DNA of 64,000 nt from an uncultured Pelagibacteraceae bacterium (GTDB lineage: Bacteria; Pseudomonadota; Alphaproteobacteria; Pelagibacterales; Pelagibacteraceae): assembly GCA_902627735.1 (NCBI GenBank), contig CACOKI010000005.1:1-64000 (forward strand), given 5' to 3'. Positions within the stretch are counted from its first letter, which is position 1. Each line of letters begins with the position of its first letter. Shown here one piece after another: positions 9,383-17,338 of this stretch. Made by a program: the position numbers and the translations under genes. The notes beneath the pieces are model-generated. The model did no database searches, was not told the origin of the DNA, and was given only the letters and a program-made list of their open reading frames with translations.

Positions 9383-9979
9383 TTAAGTTAAAATATCTAC
9401 TAATTGCCAGTTAGGATTGCTTGACCTTGTATCTCTAGAAAAAACCCAAGTATCATAAATTTTTTTAATTTTTTCAGGATCTCCAGACACGATTTTTTTA
9501 TTCTTATCTCTTATACAAGTTATAACTTCACCAACAAAATCTACCGTTACTTTCAGTATACTATTTTCTTTTTTATGATTTTTAATATTTGCTGAATTGA
9601 CTCCAATAAAAGTGATCTCTGCAAAATGTCCTCTATTATTTCTTTCTTTTAGTGCTTCATTAAATTGATCATGAATTTTTTTGCTTAATAATGGCTTACT
9701 TTGAACAAGCTTATTATCATCATCACTAAAATCTGTAATTATAGTTTCATAAGCAATTTTTGCTCCTTTTAAGAACTCTTTTTGAGCACTTTCATCAAAA
9801 ATTAAATTTTGCTTAGTTTTAATTTTAGGGTCAACTTTTTTTAATATCTCTTGAAATTGTGGGGCTGCTTTACCCTCAAATCCTGTTCTTTTTCCAAGAA
9901 TACCTCTTAACCTCAAGAAAATAAACCCAGCAATCATTGCTAATAAAATAATATCTATATATTCAAAACTATAATTCAT
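9383..9979 (-). CDS. Tim44-like domain protein
   Basis: Bacterial relatives of the mitochondrial Tim44 C-terminal domain are membrane-anchored proteins of uncertain role. I choose the ATG at 9979 (198 residues) over an upstream in-frame TTG at 10015, because MNYSFEYIDIILLAMIAGF gives the family's usual N-terminal membrane anchor, followed by LRLRGILGKRTG. The C-terminal two thirds (about residues 55-198) is the Tim44-like domain, ending in WVFSRDTRSSNPNWQLVDI, a strongly conserved pattern. The gene is divergent from fxsA. Confidence 0.9.
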   Translation of the reverse strand: MNYSFEYIDIILLAMIAGFIFLRLRGILGKRTGFEGKAAPQFQEILKKVDPKIKTKQNLIFDESAQKEFLKGAKIAYETIITDFSDDDNKLVQSKPLLSKKIHDQFNEALKERNNRGHFAEITFIGVNSANIKNHKKENSILKVTVDFVGEVITCIRDKNKKIVSGDPEKIKKIYDTWVFSRDTRSSNPNWQLVDILT

Positions 9980-10037
9980 AAGGCTTAACTTAATTACTAT
10001 GTTGAATAATTTCAACTAACAATTACATTAAAGACAA

Positions 10038-10463
10038 ATGAACACAGCACTTTTAACGATAATTTTAGTTCCAATAATAGAAATTTATCTATTTATAAAG
10101 ATAGGTAACCAAATTGGAGCATTTAATACAATCTCTTTAATATTTATCACAGCTATAATAGGAGTTGTCTATGCTAGGTATGAAGGTTTAAATACTCTTA
10201 GATCTGGGTTTTCACAACTAATAAAAAATGAACTCCCAGCGTATGAAATAATCTCAGGTGCTGCAATTGCTTTTGCGGCTTTACTCTTAATAATACCTGG
10301 TTTTGCTACTGACTTAATAGGCTTTTTAATTATATTTCCCCTGACTAGAAAATTATTTTTTGGAAAATTTTTAAAAAATCACAAAAATACAAAAACTTCT
10401 AATAAACCATATATAGATGGAGAATTTGAAGATATAAAAGATGACGATGAAAGAAAATTATAA
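10038..10463 (+). CDS. fxsA: FxsA-family membrane protein
   Basis: FxsA proteins are small inner-membrane proteins; in E. coli overexpression of FxsA relieves phage T7 exclusion by the F plasmid. The 141-residue product begins with the family pattern of VPIIEIYLFIKIGNQIGAF, then hydrophobic segments and a PGFATDLIGF motif near residues 87-96. The tail is polar. It overlaps the start of secB by 23 bases. Confidence 0.88.
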   Translation: MNTALLTIILVPIIEIYLFIKIGNQIGAFNTISLIFITAIIGVVYARYEGLNTLRSGFSQLIKNELPAYEIISGAAIAFAALLLIIPGFATDLIGFLIIFPLTRKLFFGKFLKNHKNTKTSNKPYIDGEFEDIKDDDERKL

Positions 10464-10869
10464 GATTTTAGGAAAATTTATAAAAGACATGTCTAGTGAA
10501 ACACCTGATATTGAAACTTTTTTATTTGTTAAAGATAATATTTCAAAATATCACTTAAATATTGATATTAGCTCAAAAGCTCTAAAAGATAAATTGGTTG
10601 AAGTAAATACAACTCTCAGATTTGAAGATAAAAGTAATAATGAAAAAAAATCTTTATTCGAAATTATTTTTGCAACAATTGTAAAAATTGGAGAAGAAAT
10701 AAAAGAAAAGAAAGATTTACAAAAAATTCTTCTTTGCGATGTTCAAAAAGAAATTTATCCTAACTTAGAAACATCTTTTATAAATTTACTTCATGACTCT
10801 GGTTATCCTGGAATAAAATTTGAAAAAAAAATTGATTTTGAAAAGCTTTACAATGAAAAATTTAACTAA
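10441..10869 (+). CDS. secB: protein-export chaperone SecB
   Basis: SecB keeps secretory precursors unfolded and passes them to SecA. The 142-residue protein matches SecB across its length: an N-terminal KFIKDMSSETP strand, a central FEIIFATIVKI strand, an IYPNLETSFINLLHDSGYPGI region and an IDFEKLY ending. It is divergent in sequence from proteobacterial SecB but keeps the layout. ATGs at 10441 and 10447 are both possible starts; both lie inside the end of fxsA. It converges on dnaQ with a four-base overlap. Confidence 0.88.
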   Translation: MTMKENYKILGKFIKDMSSETPDIETFLFVKDNISKYHLNIDISSKALKDKLVEVNTTLRFEDKSNNEKKSLFEIIFATIVKIGEEIKEKKDLQKILLCDVQKEIYPNLETSFINLLHDSGYPGIKFEKKIDFEKLYNEKFN

Positions 10870-11528
10870 AAGAAATTTTTTTTTAATTCTGTTTTAAGAT
10901 ATTTTGAATGGTTTTGCTTTTCTTTATCTGTTAGTTTTATAACTTTCTTATAATACAAAACTTTTGTATCTGAAAACTCAATTATATTTTTAGACTCGTT
11001 ATTAAAGTTTAAAGTTGGTTCTTTTTGATCTATCAAATTAATGTAAACTTTTGATAACAAATCACAATCGATAAGGGCTGTATGTTGTGTTCTTTTAGAA
11101 TTATCAATTCTATACCTTTTACATAAAGCATCTAAACTAGTTGAAGAGCCTGGGAATTTATCCCTTGCTAAAATGAGTGTATCAATTATTTCATTGTCAA
11201 TTTTTTTTTTTCCAATAATTTTTAATTCATTATTTAAATGTGACAGGTCAAATTCAGCATTATGAATAATCAACCTTTTACCATCAATGAAATTTAAAAA
11301 CTCTTCAACTATTTCTTTAAATTTTTTTTTTGATGATAAAAATTCATCTGTATAGCCATGAACTTCTAAAGCTTTTTCTGAAACTTTTCTCTCAGGGTTT
11401 AAATAACAATGAAAAGTTTTTTTAGTTGGAATTAAATCATCTAACTCTATACAGCCTATTTCTACTATTCTATGACCATCTTTAACTGAAAGACCAGTCG
11501 TTTCTGTATCTAATATTATTTCTTTCAT
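10866..11528 (-). CDS. dnaQ: DNA polymerase III epsilon subunit (3'-5' proofreading exonuclease)
   Basis: DnaQ proofreads for the replicative polymerase. The 220-residue protein has the three DEDDh exonuclease motifs: Exo I DTETTG (residues 7-12), Exo II HNAEFD (near residue 94) and Exo III HTALIDCDLLSKVY (near residue 148). The C terminus that contacts the alpha subunit is short and lysine-rich. It is three bases downstream of coaE in the minus-strand run leading away from the proposed origin. Confidence 0.95.
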   Translation of the reverse strand: MKEIILDTETTGLSVKDGHRIVEIGCIELDDLIPTKKTFHCYLNPERKVSEKALEVHGYTDEFLSSKKKFKEIVEEFLNFIDGKRLIIHNAEFDLSHLNNELKIIGKKKIDNEIIDTLILARDKFPGSSTSLDALCKRYRIDNSKRTQHTALIDCDLLSKVYINLIDQKEPTLNFNNESKNIIEFSDTKVLYYKKVIKLTDKEKQNHSKYLKTELKKNFF

Positions 11529-11531
11529 TTT

Positions 11532-12098
11532 TTAAATTTTTTGTAAAATATGTTTAACACACTTTTTTATGCTTTTTTTATTAAAATTATTATTTATTAC
11601 AAAGTGAGATTTTTTTTTTTTAAAATCAAGTGATAGTTGAATATTTCGAAATTTTTTCGTTAATTTATAATTATAATTTTTTCTTTTTTTTAGTCTTTTT
11701 AACATCTCGCTTTTTTTACTTTTAACAAATACTAAAATATCACTTTTTTTATCTATTTTATTTTCCAATAAAAGCGGGATGTCTAAAATTACAAATTTTT
11801 TGTTTTTGTTTTTTTTTAAAAAAAAATTTAATCTTTTCTTAATTTCTAGATGCACAATTTTAATAATTGTTTTTAAATTTTGATGTTTATCCAGTATAGC
11901 TCTTGTAATATTTTCTTTATTAATTGAGGGTGTATCAAAATATTCTGGTAAAACTTTTCTTAATTTTAATAAAATTTTTTTATCTTTTTTATATAAATTA
12001 GCAACCTCCTGATCTGCATTAAACACAGGATAACCAAAGCATTTTGCTATGTATGATTTGCCTGATCCAATATCTCCTAAAATTCCAATTCTTTTCAT
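11532..12098 (-). CDS. coaE: dephospho-CoA kinase
   Basis: CoaE phosphorylates dephospho-CoA, the last step of coenzyme A synthesis. The 188-residue protein has the P-loop GDIGSGKS at residues 8-15, a NADQE motif that binds the acceptor, and an FVILDIPLLLE Walker-B-like strand. The composition is unusually lysine-rich, which reflects long A-runs in the gene. It overlaps aroE by one base. Confidence 0.94.
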   Translation of the reverse strand: MKRIGILGDIGSGKSYIAKCFGYPVFNADQEVANLYKKDKKILLKLRKVLPEYFDTPSINKENITRAILDKHQNLKTIIKIVHLEIKKRLNFFLKKNKNKKFVILDIPLLLENKIDKKSDILVFVKSKKSEMLKRLKKRKNYNYKLTKKFRNIQLSLDFKKKKSHFVINNNFNKKSIKKCVKHILQKI

Positions 12099-12889
12099 TA
12101 ATCTAAAATTTTATATACGCCCTCATCAATATTAGGATAAATGTTATGCCAAATTTTAAAAGAAGCAGCGGCCTGATAAATAAACATTTTTTTTCCATTT
12201 TCAGTCTTATTCCCCATTCCCTTAGCTTTTTTTAAAAAATTTGTCTCTTTTGGATTATAAATTACATCATAATAAAGTTTACCTTTCTCAACCTTTGAAA
12301 AATCTAAATTTATCTGATCTTTATTATCTAAACCTAGGCTAGTTGCATTAATGACCATGTCAAAATTAGGCACCTCTCCCCAATCAACTATTGATAAATC
12401 ATTAAAAATGTCTTTTAAACCCTCAGCTTTAGCTTTAGTTCTATTAGATATAATAATTTTTAATGCTTTCATCTTTTTTAAAGAAAATATAATAGATGGC
12501 ACCACTCCACCTGCGCCAAGAATCAAAATTTTTTTTCCTTTAACATCAAATTTTATATTTGTTAAAGAAAGCTGAAACCCATCCACATCTGTATTATGTC
12601 CTTTTACTTTATTATCATTCAGATAAATTGTATTTACCGATTGTGTATTTTCAGCCTCTAAACTTAATTCATCTAAATATGAAATAATTTCTTTTTTAAA
12701 TGGAACGGTTACATTTATTCCGTAAATCTCATTGGTTTTAACTCTTAAAATTAATTTTTCGAGATCATTACTATTTAATTTTTCTTTATCATAAGTTCCA
12801 TTAATACTATTTTTTTTTAGCCAATAATTGTGTAATTTGGGCGACAATGAATGACTTATAGGGTTTCCAATTACTAAAAATTTTTTCAT
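12098..12889 (-). CDS. aroE: shikimate dehydrogenase
   Basis: AroE reduces 3-dehydroshikimate with NADPH in aromatic amino acid synthesis. The 263-residue protein has the shikimate-binding NPISHSLSPKLHN (near residues 9-21) and NVTVPFK with the catalytic Lys (near residues 59-65). The nucleotide-binding motif GAGGVVPS follows, and NRT is present for NADP preference. Neighbours coaE, dnaQ and maf are the usual alphaproteobacterial companions next to the origin. Confidence 0.96.
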   Translation of the reverse strand: MKKFLVIGNPISHSLSPKLHNYWLKKNSINGTYDKEKLNSNDLEKLILRVKTNEIYGINVTVPFKKEIISYLDELSLEAENTQSVNTIYLNDNKVKGHNTDVDGFQLSLTNIKFDVKGKKILILGAGGVVPSIIFSLKKMKALKIIISNRTKAKAEGLKDIFNDLSIVDWGEVPNFDMVINATSLGLDNKDQINLDFSKVEKGKLYYDVIYNPKETNFLKKAKGMGNKTENGKKMFIYQAAASFKIWHNIYPNIDEGVYKILD

Positions 12890-12891
12890 CT

Positions 12892-13476
12892 TTATTTGTA
12901 ATTTTTTAGATATTCCTTAATCATTTTTATGGGAAGTCCCATTATAGTATTTTCATCTCCTTCAATATATGCAAATAATTTTTTTCCCTCACCTTCAATT
13001 TGGTAAACATTATAAGCATATAGTGCTTGATCTGATATTTTGGTTAAATATTTTTTCAACTCTTCATTGCTAAATTCTTTCATTTTTAAAACAGCTTTAT
13101 CTGTGTAATTCCAAATCATTTTTCCATTTTTAGAAATGCATACAGAACTAACAAGATTATGTTTTTTTCCATTCAATTTTTTTAAAATATCCAATGCTTC
13201 TTCTCTGTTTCTAGGTTTAGATATAAGTTCACCTTCTAGGTCTATTACACTGTCAGCTCCTAATACAAGGATATCAAAATTTTTTAAACTTACTTTGTTA
13301 GCTTTCAATTCAGCTAAATTTTTTGATATAATTGTTGGCGTTGCTCTTTCTTTTAACAAGCTTTCTTTAACAAAATCCTCATCAACATTTGAAGGCTCAA
13401 CTTTATTTAATATCTCATTTTTATCAAGTATCTCTTTTCTTACTTTACTTTTAGAAGCAAGGATTATTTCAACCAT
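12892..13476 (-). CDS. maf: Maf-family nucleotide pyrophosphatase
   Basis: Maf proteins hydrolyse non-canonical nucleoside triphosphates and are linked to septum control. I use the ATG at 13476 (194 residues) because MVEIILASKSKVRKEIL is the normal Maf N terminus; an in-frame TTG at 13494 would add six residues. Conserved ASKSKVRKE, a GADSVI segment and the KPRNREEA motif are visible. The start overlaps the end of the PPDK regulator gene by eight bases (ATGGTTGA). Confidence 0.92.
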   Translation of the reverse strand: MVEIILASKSKVRKEILDKNEILNKVEPSNVDEDFVKESLLKERATPTIISKNLAELKANKVSLKNFDILVLGADSVIDLEGELISKPRNREEALDILKKLNGKKHNLVSSVCISKNGKMIWNYTDKAVLKMKEFSNEELKKYLTKISDQALYAYNVYQIEGEGKKLFAYIEGDENTIMGLPIKMIKEYLKNYK

Positions 13477-14293
13477 TTTTTTTATATATCTCAAGAATTT
13501 TTATTATTGAAGCAGCTGTTTCTTCTACGGATTTTCTTGTTACATCAATCATAGGCCATTTATATTTTTTAAAAGTATTTTTAGCTTCTTCAACTTCTTT
13601 TTTTACTTTTTCTAGATCTGTATATGATTTGTTTTCAGTTTCTTTCAATGAATTCATTCTATTTTTTCTTATTTCACTTAATCTTTCAGCTTCTGTGCTC
13701 AAACCCACAACACATAAACTTTGAGGGTTTTCTTTTAAAAAGACTGGAATTGAATTCTCATTAATTAAAGGAATATTTGAAGTTTTAAACCCTTTGTTTG
13801 CTAAATAAATGGAAGTTGGAGTTTTGCTAGTTCTGCTGACTCCTAATAATATTATATCAGATTTTTCAATTTCTTTTACAAGATTTCCATCATCATGATT
13901 CATTGTAAATTGAATTGCTTCAATTCTTTTGTAATATTCTTCATTTAAAACATGTTGACCACTTGGTTGATGTGATGCTTTCTGATTTAATAGTTTAGAG
14001 AAACTCAAAATTAAATCTCCCAAAACTCCAAAACAAGGTATTCTTTTATCGCTGCTTGTGTTTGCTAAATATTTGGCTAAGTTGCTATCTACAATTGAGT
14101 ATAAAATTATAGAATTTGTATTTTTTTCTGCATCTGACAAAATTTTTAAGATCTGGTTTTCTGTTCGAGTAAAAGAGAACGTATGTACATTATATTCAAT
14201 ATTTTGAAATTGAGCTTTAATAGCAAGAAATATCCTATCAAGAGTTTCACCTGTAGAGTCCGAAATCAAATATATTTGATAAATATTATTCAT
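13469..14293 (-). CDS. pyruvate phosphate dikinase regulatory protein (DUF299 family, kinase/pyrophosphorylase)
   Basis: This family reversibly phosphorylates a Thr of pyruvate phosphate dikinase or PEP synthase to switch it off and on. The 274-residue protein has the N-terminal LISDSTGETL motif (residues 9-18) and the P-loop-like GVSRTSKTPT at residues 151-160. Both are diagnostic. In Caulobacter and Rickettsia the same gene (RP001/duf299) flanks the chromosomal origin opposite hemE, which is exactly its position here. Confidence 0.94.
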   Translation of the reverse strand: MNNIYQIYLISDSTGETLDRIFLAIKAQFQNIEYNVHTFSFTRTENQILKILSDAEKNTNSIILYSIVDSNLAKYLANTSSDKRIPCFGVLGDLILSFSKLLNQKASHQPSGQHVLNEEYYKRIEAIQFTMNHDDGNLVKEIEKSDIILLGVSRTSKTPTSIYLANKGFKTSNIPLINENSIPVFLKENPQSLCVVGLSTEAERLSEIRKNRMNSLKETENKSYTDLEKVKKEVEEAKNTFKKYKWPMIDVTRKSVEETAASIIKILEIYKKNG

Positions 14294-14573
14294 GTATTAA
14301 TTGTTAATAACTTTGTATTATTTAAATCATATTAAGTATTTTTAAAGTTTTAAAATTTATATTGTAAAACTAGGTTTTTATTAACATTATAAAACATGTG
14401 AATATAGTTTTTCACATTTTAAACAATTCATACATTGGCTCAATTTTACCTATTTATTTGAGTGTTTTTTGATACTAAATGTTAATAATTAGTTTAAAAA
14501 ATGTTAATTAAATTTAGTCCTCATTATTCACAAGCTATACTACAATTACAATTAATTATATTTAATTATTATT
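14294..14573. other. probable chromosomal replication origin (oriC)
   Basis: This is the longest gene-free gap in the window, at about 16% G+C by hand count. It holds three DnaA-box-like 9-mers: TTATTCACA at 14524-14532 (plus, one mismatch to TTATCCACA), TTTTTCACA at 14408-14416 (plus), and ATATTCACA on the minus strand at 14397-14405. The last two form an inverted repeat TGTGAA-8 bp-TTCACA. The gap lies between the DUF299 gene and hemE, where Cori of Caulobacter lies. Genes run outward on both sides, and parS and parAB are about 9 kb away. The hemE and DUF299 promoters must also be here. The call is inference from position and composition; no strand-skew calculation was done. Confidence 0.7.
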
Positions 14574-15575
14574 ATGTCTCCTATTCAAGAAGTAATTATT
14601 AATAAAAAAACAGATTTAAATCCTATATGGATTATGAGACAAGCTGGAAGGTATTTACCTGAATTTCGTGAGATAAGAGCAAATAATCCAGATTTTATAA
14701 AACTTTGTTTAAATCATAAACTTTCATCCGAGATTACACTTCAACCACTTAAGAGATATGATTTTGATGCTGCGATAATCTTTTCAGATATCTTAATGGT
14801 ACCATATGGGTTAAACCAAAAAGTTGAATTTAAAAAAAATTTTGGGCCACTTTTAGGAGATTTAAATTTAGATAATGCTTCATCAATGCAAGAAAATAAC
14901 TTTACAGAGAAACTTAAGCCTGTTTATAAAGCCTTAGAAATAGTAAGTAACAATAATTTAACATCGAATAAAAGCACCATAGGTTTTGTTGGCGCACCTT
15001 GGACCTTAATGGTTTATATGATAAACAAACAATCTCCCAAGCTGAAGCTAAAAAAAAATTTTTTCGATGATGAGTTATTAATTAAAAAGATTTTATTAAT
15101 TTTGGAAAAATTTCTAAAAATTCATATCAAAAATCAAGTAGATAGTGGTGCTCAAATTATTCAAATTTTCGATAGTTGGGCAGGACTATTAGAAGAAAAG
15201 GATTTACCATATTATATATATAACCCAACATTAAATCTGGTTAAATTTATTCAATCTTTGAATACACCTGTCATATGTTTTCCAAGAAATATTAAGGATT
15301 ATAAAAAATATTGTGATTTTATAAAACCTGACGCAATTTGTATTGATTATGAGATTGATCCACTAACAATTAGAAAAGATATAAAAATACCTATTCAAGG
15401 AGGAATGGACCCAAAGATTTTATTAACTGATAAGGAAAATATTAAAAAAGAGGCAAAAAGATACCTAGATATATTTAAAGATCATCCTTATATTTTTAAC
15501 TTAGGACATGGTGTCCTACCAGAGACAGACCCTGGTATGATGGAATACTTGGTAAAAACAGTAAAAGATTATTAA
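14574..15575 (+). CDS. hemE: uroporphyrinogen decarboxylase
   Basis: HemE decarboxylates the four acetate side chains of uroporphyrinogen III to give coproporphyrinogen III. The 333-residue protein has the signature PIWIMRQAGRYLPEFREIR near residues 17-35, with the substrate-binding Arg residues. The FSDIL motif and the C-terminal NLGHGV segment are also present. It starts the plus-strand heme run hemE-hemH-hemG and borders the proposed origin. Confidence 0.97.
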   Translation: MSPIQEVIINKKTDLNPIWIMRQAGRYLPEFREIRANNPDFIKLCLNHKLSSEITLQPLKRYDFDAAIIFSDILMVPYGLNQKVEFKKNFGPLLGDLNLDNASSMQENNFTEKLKPVYKALEIVSNNNLTSNKSTIGFVGAPWTLMVYMINKQSPKLKLKKNFFDDELLIKKILLILEKFLKIHIKNQVDSGAQIIQIFDSWAGLLEEKDLPYYIYNPTLNLVKFIQSLNTPVICFPRNIKDYKKYCDFIKPDAICIDYEIDPLTIRKDIKIPIQGGMDPKILLTDKENIKKEAKRYLDIFKDHPYIFNLGHGVLPETDPGMMEYLVKTVKDY

Positions 15576-15576
15576 T

Positions 15577-16689
15577 ATGATTTACACACACCCAAAAAGA
15601 AAAACAAAAGTTGTATTTGTACAACTAGGTTCACCATCTGAACCAACCACTAAAGCTTTAAGAAAATATCTTAGAAAATTTTTAGGAGATCCTAGGGTTA
15701 TTGATATTAATCCATGGCTTTGGAAAATAATCTTAAACTGTTTCGTGCTCCCCTTTAGACCACAAAAATCAGCCAAGCTTTACGCAAGAATTTGGGATGG
15801 AAAAAGTTTTCCATTAATTACTAACACCAGAGACTTTACAAAAAATGTTAGTGAGGAATTAAAAAAAATAGATCCCGAAGGATTTGTCGAGGTTAACCAT
15901 GCTTTTTTATTATCTCCCCCGTATGTAAATGAAGTTTATGATAGTTGGGAGGATGATTTGAAAAAAGGCGTTGGTGCAACAAAACTTCTTGTAATACCGA
16001 TGTTTCCACAATACTCCGAAAGCACAATAGCTTCAGGTATAGACGCTTTAGCAAAGGAACTATCTAAAAGAGTTAAAATACCAACGTTTGAGGTGATAAC
16101 AAATTTTCATAGAACACATGCATTTATAGATAATTCAGTTAACCAAGTTGATTTAAAATTAAATGAATTAACTAAACAAGGAAAAAAAATTGACAGTTTA
16201 ATAATAACTTTTCATGGAATGCAAAAGAGAAGAATTGTTAATAAGGGCGATGACTACTATCGTCATTGTTATGAAACGTTCTGTCTTATTACAAAAAATC
16301 TTAAAAATATAAAACCAGAACAATGCTTGATGAGTTTCCAAAGTCGTTTTGGATCTGAAGAATGGATAACACCTTATACTGAAGATGTAGTTAAAAAACT
16401 AATATTAGAGGGAAAAAAAGAAATAGCAATATATTCACCTAGCTTTGTTGCCGACTGTTTAGAGACAACAGATGAATTGGGTCATGAGCTGGTAAACGAA
16501 GCAAAAGAATTGGGTGGCAATATATACCCAGTGGAATGTTTAAATACTAATAAGAACTGGTGTAAAGATTTTGCAAAATATACTTTTACCCAAGCCGAGG
16601 GTTCTGCGCAGGATAAAGAGGATATAGAATATAAACTTGATAAAAAATATTATCAGGAGATGCCAAAACTAGAGATGAACAAATCATAA
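15577..16689 (+). CDS. hemH: ferrochelatase
   Basis: HemH inserts ferrous iron into protoporphyrin IX. The 370-residue protein has the catalytic His in LIITFHGMQKR (near residue 213) and the conserved YSPSFVADCLETTDELG segment with the second metal-site Glu residues. Length and motifs fit the bacterial membrane-associated type. It begins one base after the hemE stop and is followed by hemG at 9 bp, so the three are probably one transcript. Confidence 0.97.
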   Translation: MIYTHPKRKTKVVFVQLGSPSEPTTKALRKYLRKFLGDPRVIDINPWLWKIILNCFVLPFRPQKSAKLYARIWDGKSFPLITNTRDFTKNVSEELKKIDPEGFVEVNHAFLLSPPYVNEVYDSWEDDLKKGVGATKLLVIPMFPQYSESTIASGIDALAKELSKRVKIPTFEVITNFHRTHAFIDNSVNQVDLKLNELTKQGKKIDSLIITFHGMQKRRIVNKGDDYYRHCYETFCLITKNLKNIKPEQCLMSFQSRFGSEEWITPYTEDVVKKLILEGKKEIAIYSPSFVADCLETTDELGHELVNEAKELGGNIYPVECLNTNKNWCKDFAKYTFTQAEGSAQDKEDIEYKLDKKYYQEMPKLEMNKS

Positions 16690-16698
16690 CATTCTAAC

Positions 16699-17217
16699 AT
16701 GCATAGCACTTTAATAATTTATTCCAGTACAGATGGTCATACAGAAACTATTTGTAAGAGAATATCAAATTTTTTAGATAACAAGAATGAGATTAAAATT
16801 ATTGCTTTGAATGATGCTACAAAGCTTGATCTATCAATCTTTAATAAAATTATTATAGGTGCTAGTATTAGATACGGAAAACATTCTAAAAAACTTTATA
16901 AATTTATTACATTAAATAAAAAAGTATTAGATCAAAAACAAAGTATTTTTTTTTCAGTAAACGTAGTCGCTAGAAAATCAGAAAAAAATACTCCTGAAAC
17001 AAATCCTTATATTAAAAAATTTTTAAAAATTTCTAATTGGAGACCAAAAAAAATTGGAGTATTTGCTGGCAGAGTAGATTATCCAAATTATGGTTTTTTT
17101 GACAAATATGTTATTAAACTTATTATGTTTTTAACAAATGGTCCAACGGACACGTCCCAATCTTATGAATTTACAGATTGGTCAAAAGTTGATGAATTTG
17201 CAAAAGAATTAAGATAA
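16699..17217 (+). CDS. hemG: HemG-type protoporphyrinogen IX dehydrogenase (flavodoxin fold)
   Basis: HemG oxidises protoporphyrinogen IX with FMN and passes electrons to the quinone pool. The 172-residue flavodoxin-like protein has the FMN phosphate loop SSTDGHTETI (residues 9-18), an IIGASIRYGKH motif (near residue 53), and a C-terminal LTNGPTDTSQSYEFTDW segment, which is typical of HemG rather than of generic flavodoxins. It lies downstream of hemH, where the next heme enzyme is expected. In many Alphaproteobacteria the unrelated HemJ serves this step and lies near hemE and rho. Confidence 0.9.
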   Translation: MHSTLIIYSSTDGHTETICKRISNFLDNKNEIKIIALNDATKLDLSIFNKIIIGASIRYGKHSKKLYKFITLNKKVLDQKQSIFFSVNVVARKSEKNTPETNPYIKKFLKISNWRPKKIGVFAGRVDYPNYGFFDKYVIKLIMFLTNGPTDTSQSYEFTDWSKVDEFAKELR

Positions 17218-17277
17218 AAACACTGAAAAGCCACAAAAGACAAGTTTTTTAAGGTGTTTAAAAACACAGGAACACTC

Positions 17278-17305
17278 TTGTAAAAGTTGTAATAGTATAT
17301 ATATT
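17278..17305 (+). promoter_or_regulatory. possible promoter of rho
   Basis: TTGTAA (17278-17283) and TATATT (17300-17305) are separated by 16 bp in the 121-bp gap before rho. Both elements are close to sigma-70 consensus. The leader would carry the inverted repeat described separately. AT-rich background makes this tentative. Confidence 0.35.
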
Positions 17306-17311
17306 ATAAGC

Positions 17312-17331
17312 ATTATTAAGTCCTTAATAAT
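17312..17331. promoter_or_regulatory. perfect 9-bp inverted repeat just upstream of rho
   Basis: ATTATTAAG (17312-17320), a TC spacer and CTTAATAAT (17323-17331) form a perfect inverted repeat ending seven bases before the rho ATG. It overlaps the likely ribosome-binding region and follows a possible promoter. It could be a protein-binding operator, for example for autoregulation, but no regulator is identified. Confidence 0.4.
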
Positions 17332-17338
17332 TTAAATC

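Noticed and set aside
9980-10015. Upstream TTG extension of the Tim44-like gene
   Set aside because: The ATG at 9979 gives the normal membrane-anchor start. The same reasoning rejects TTG extensions of maf, mnmE, the ThiE-like gene and ybeY.
14480-14512. TTAA pairs in the proposed origin that could be CtrA sites
   Set aside because: Spacings are 6 or 8 bp rather than the TTAA-N7-TTAA rule, and TTAA is frequent by chance in DNA this AT-rich.
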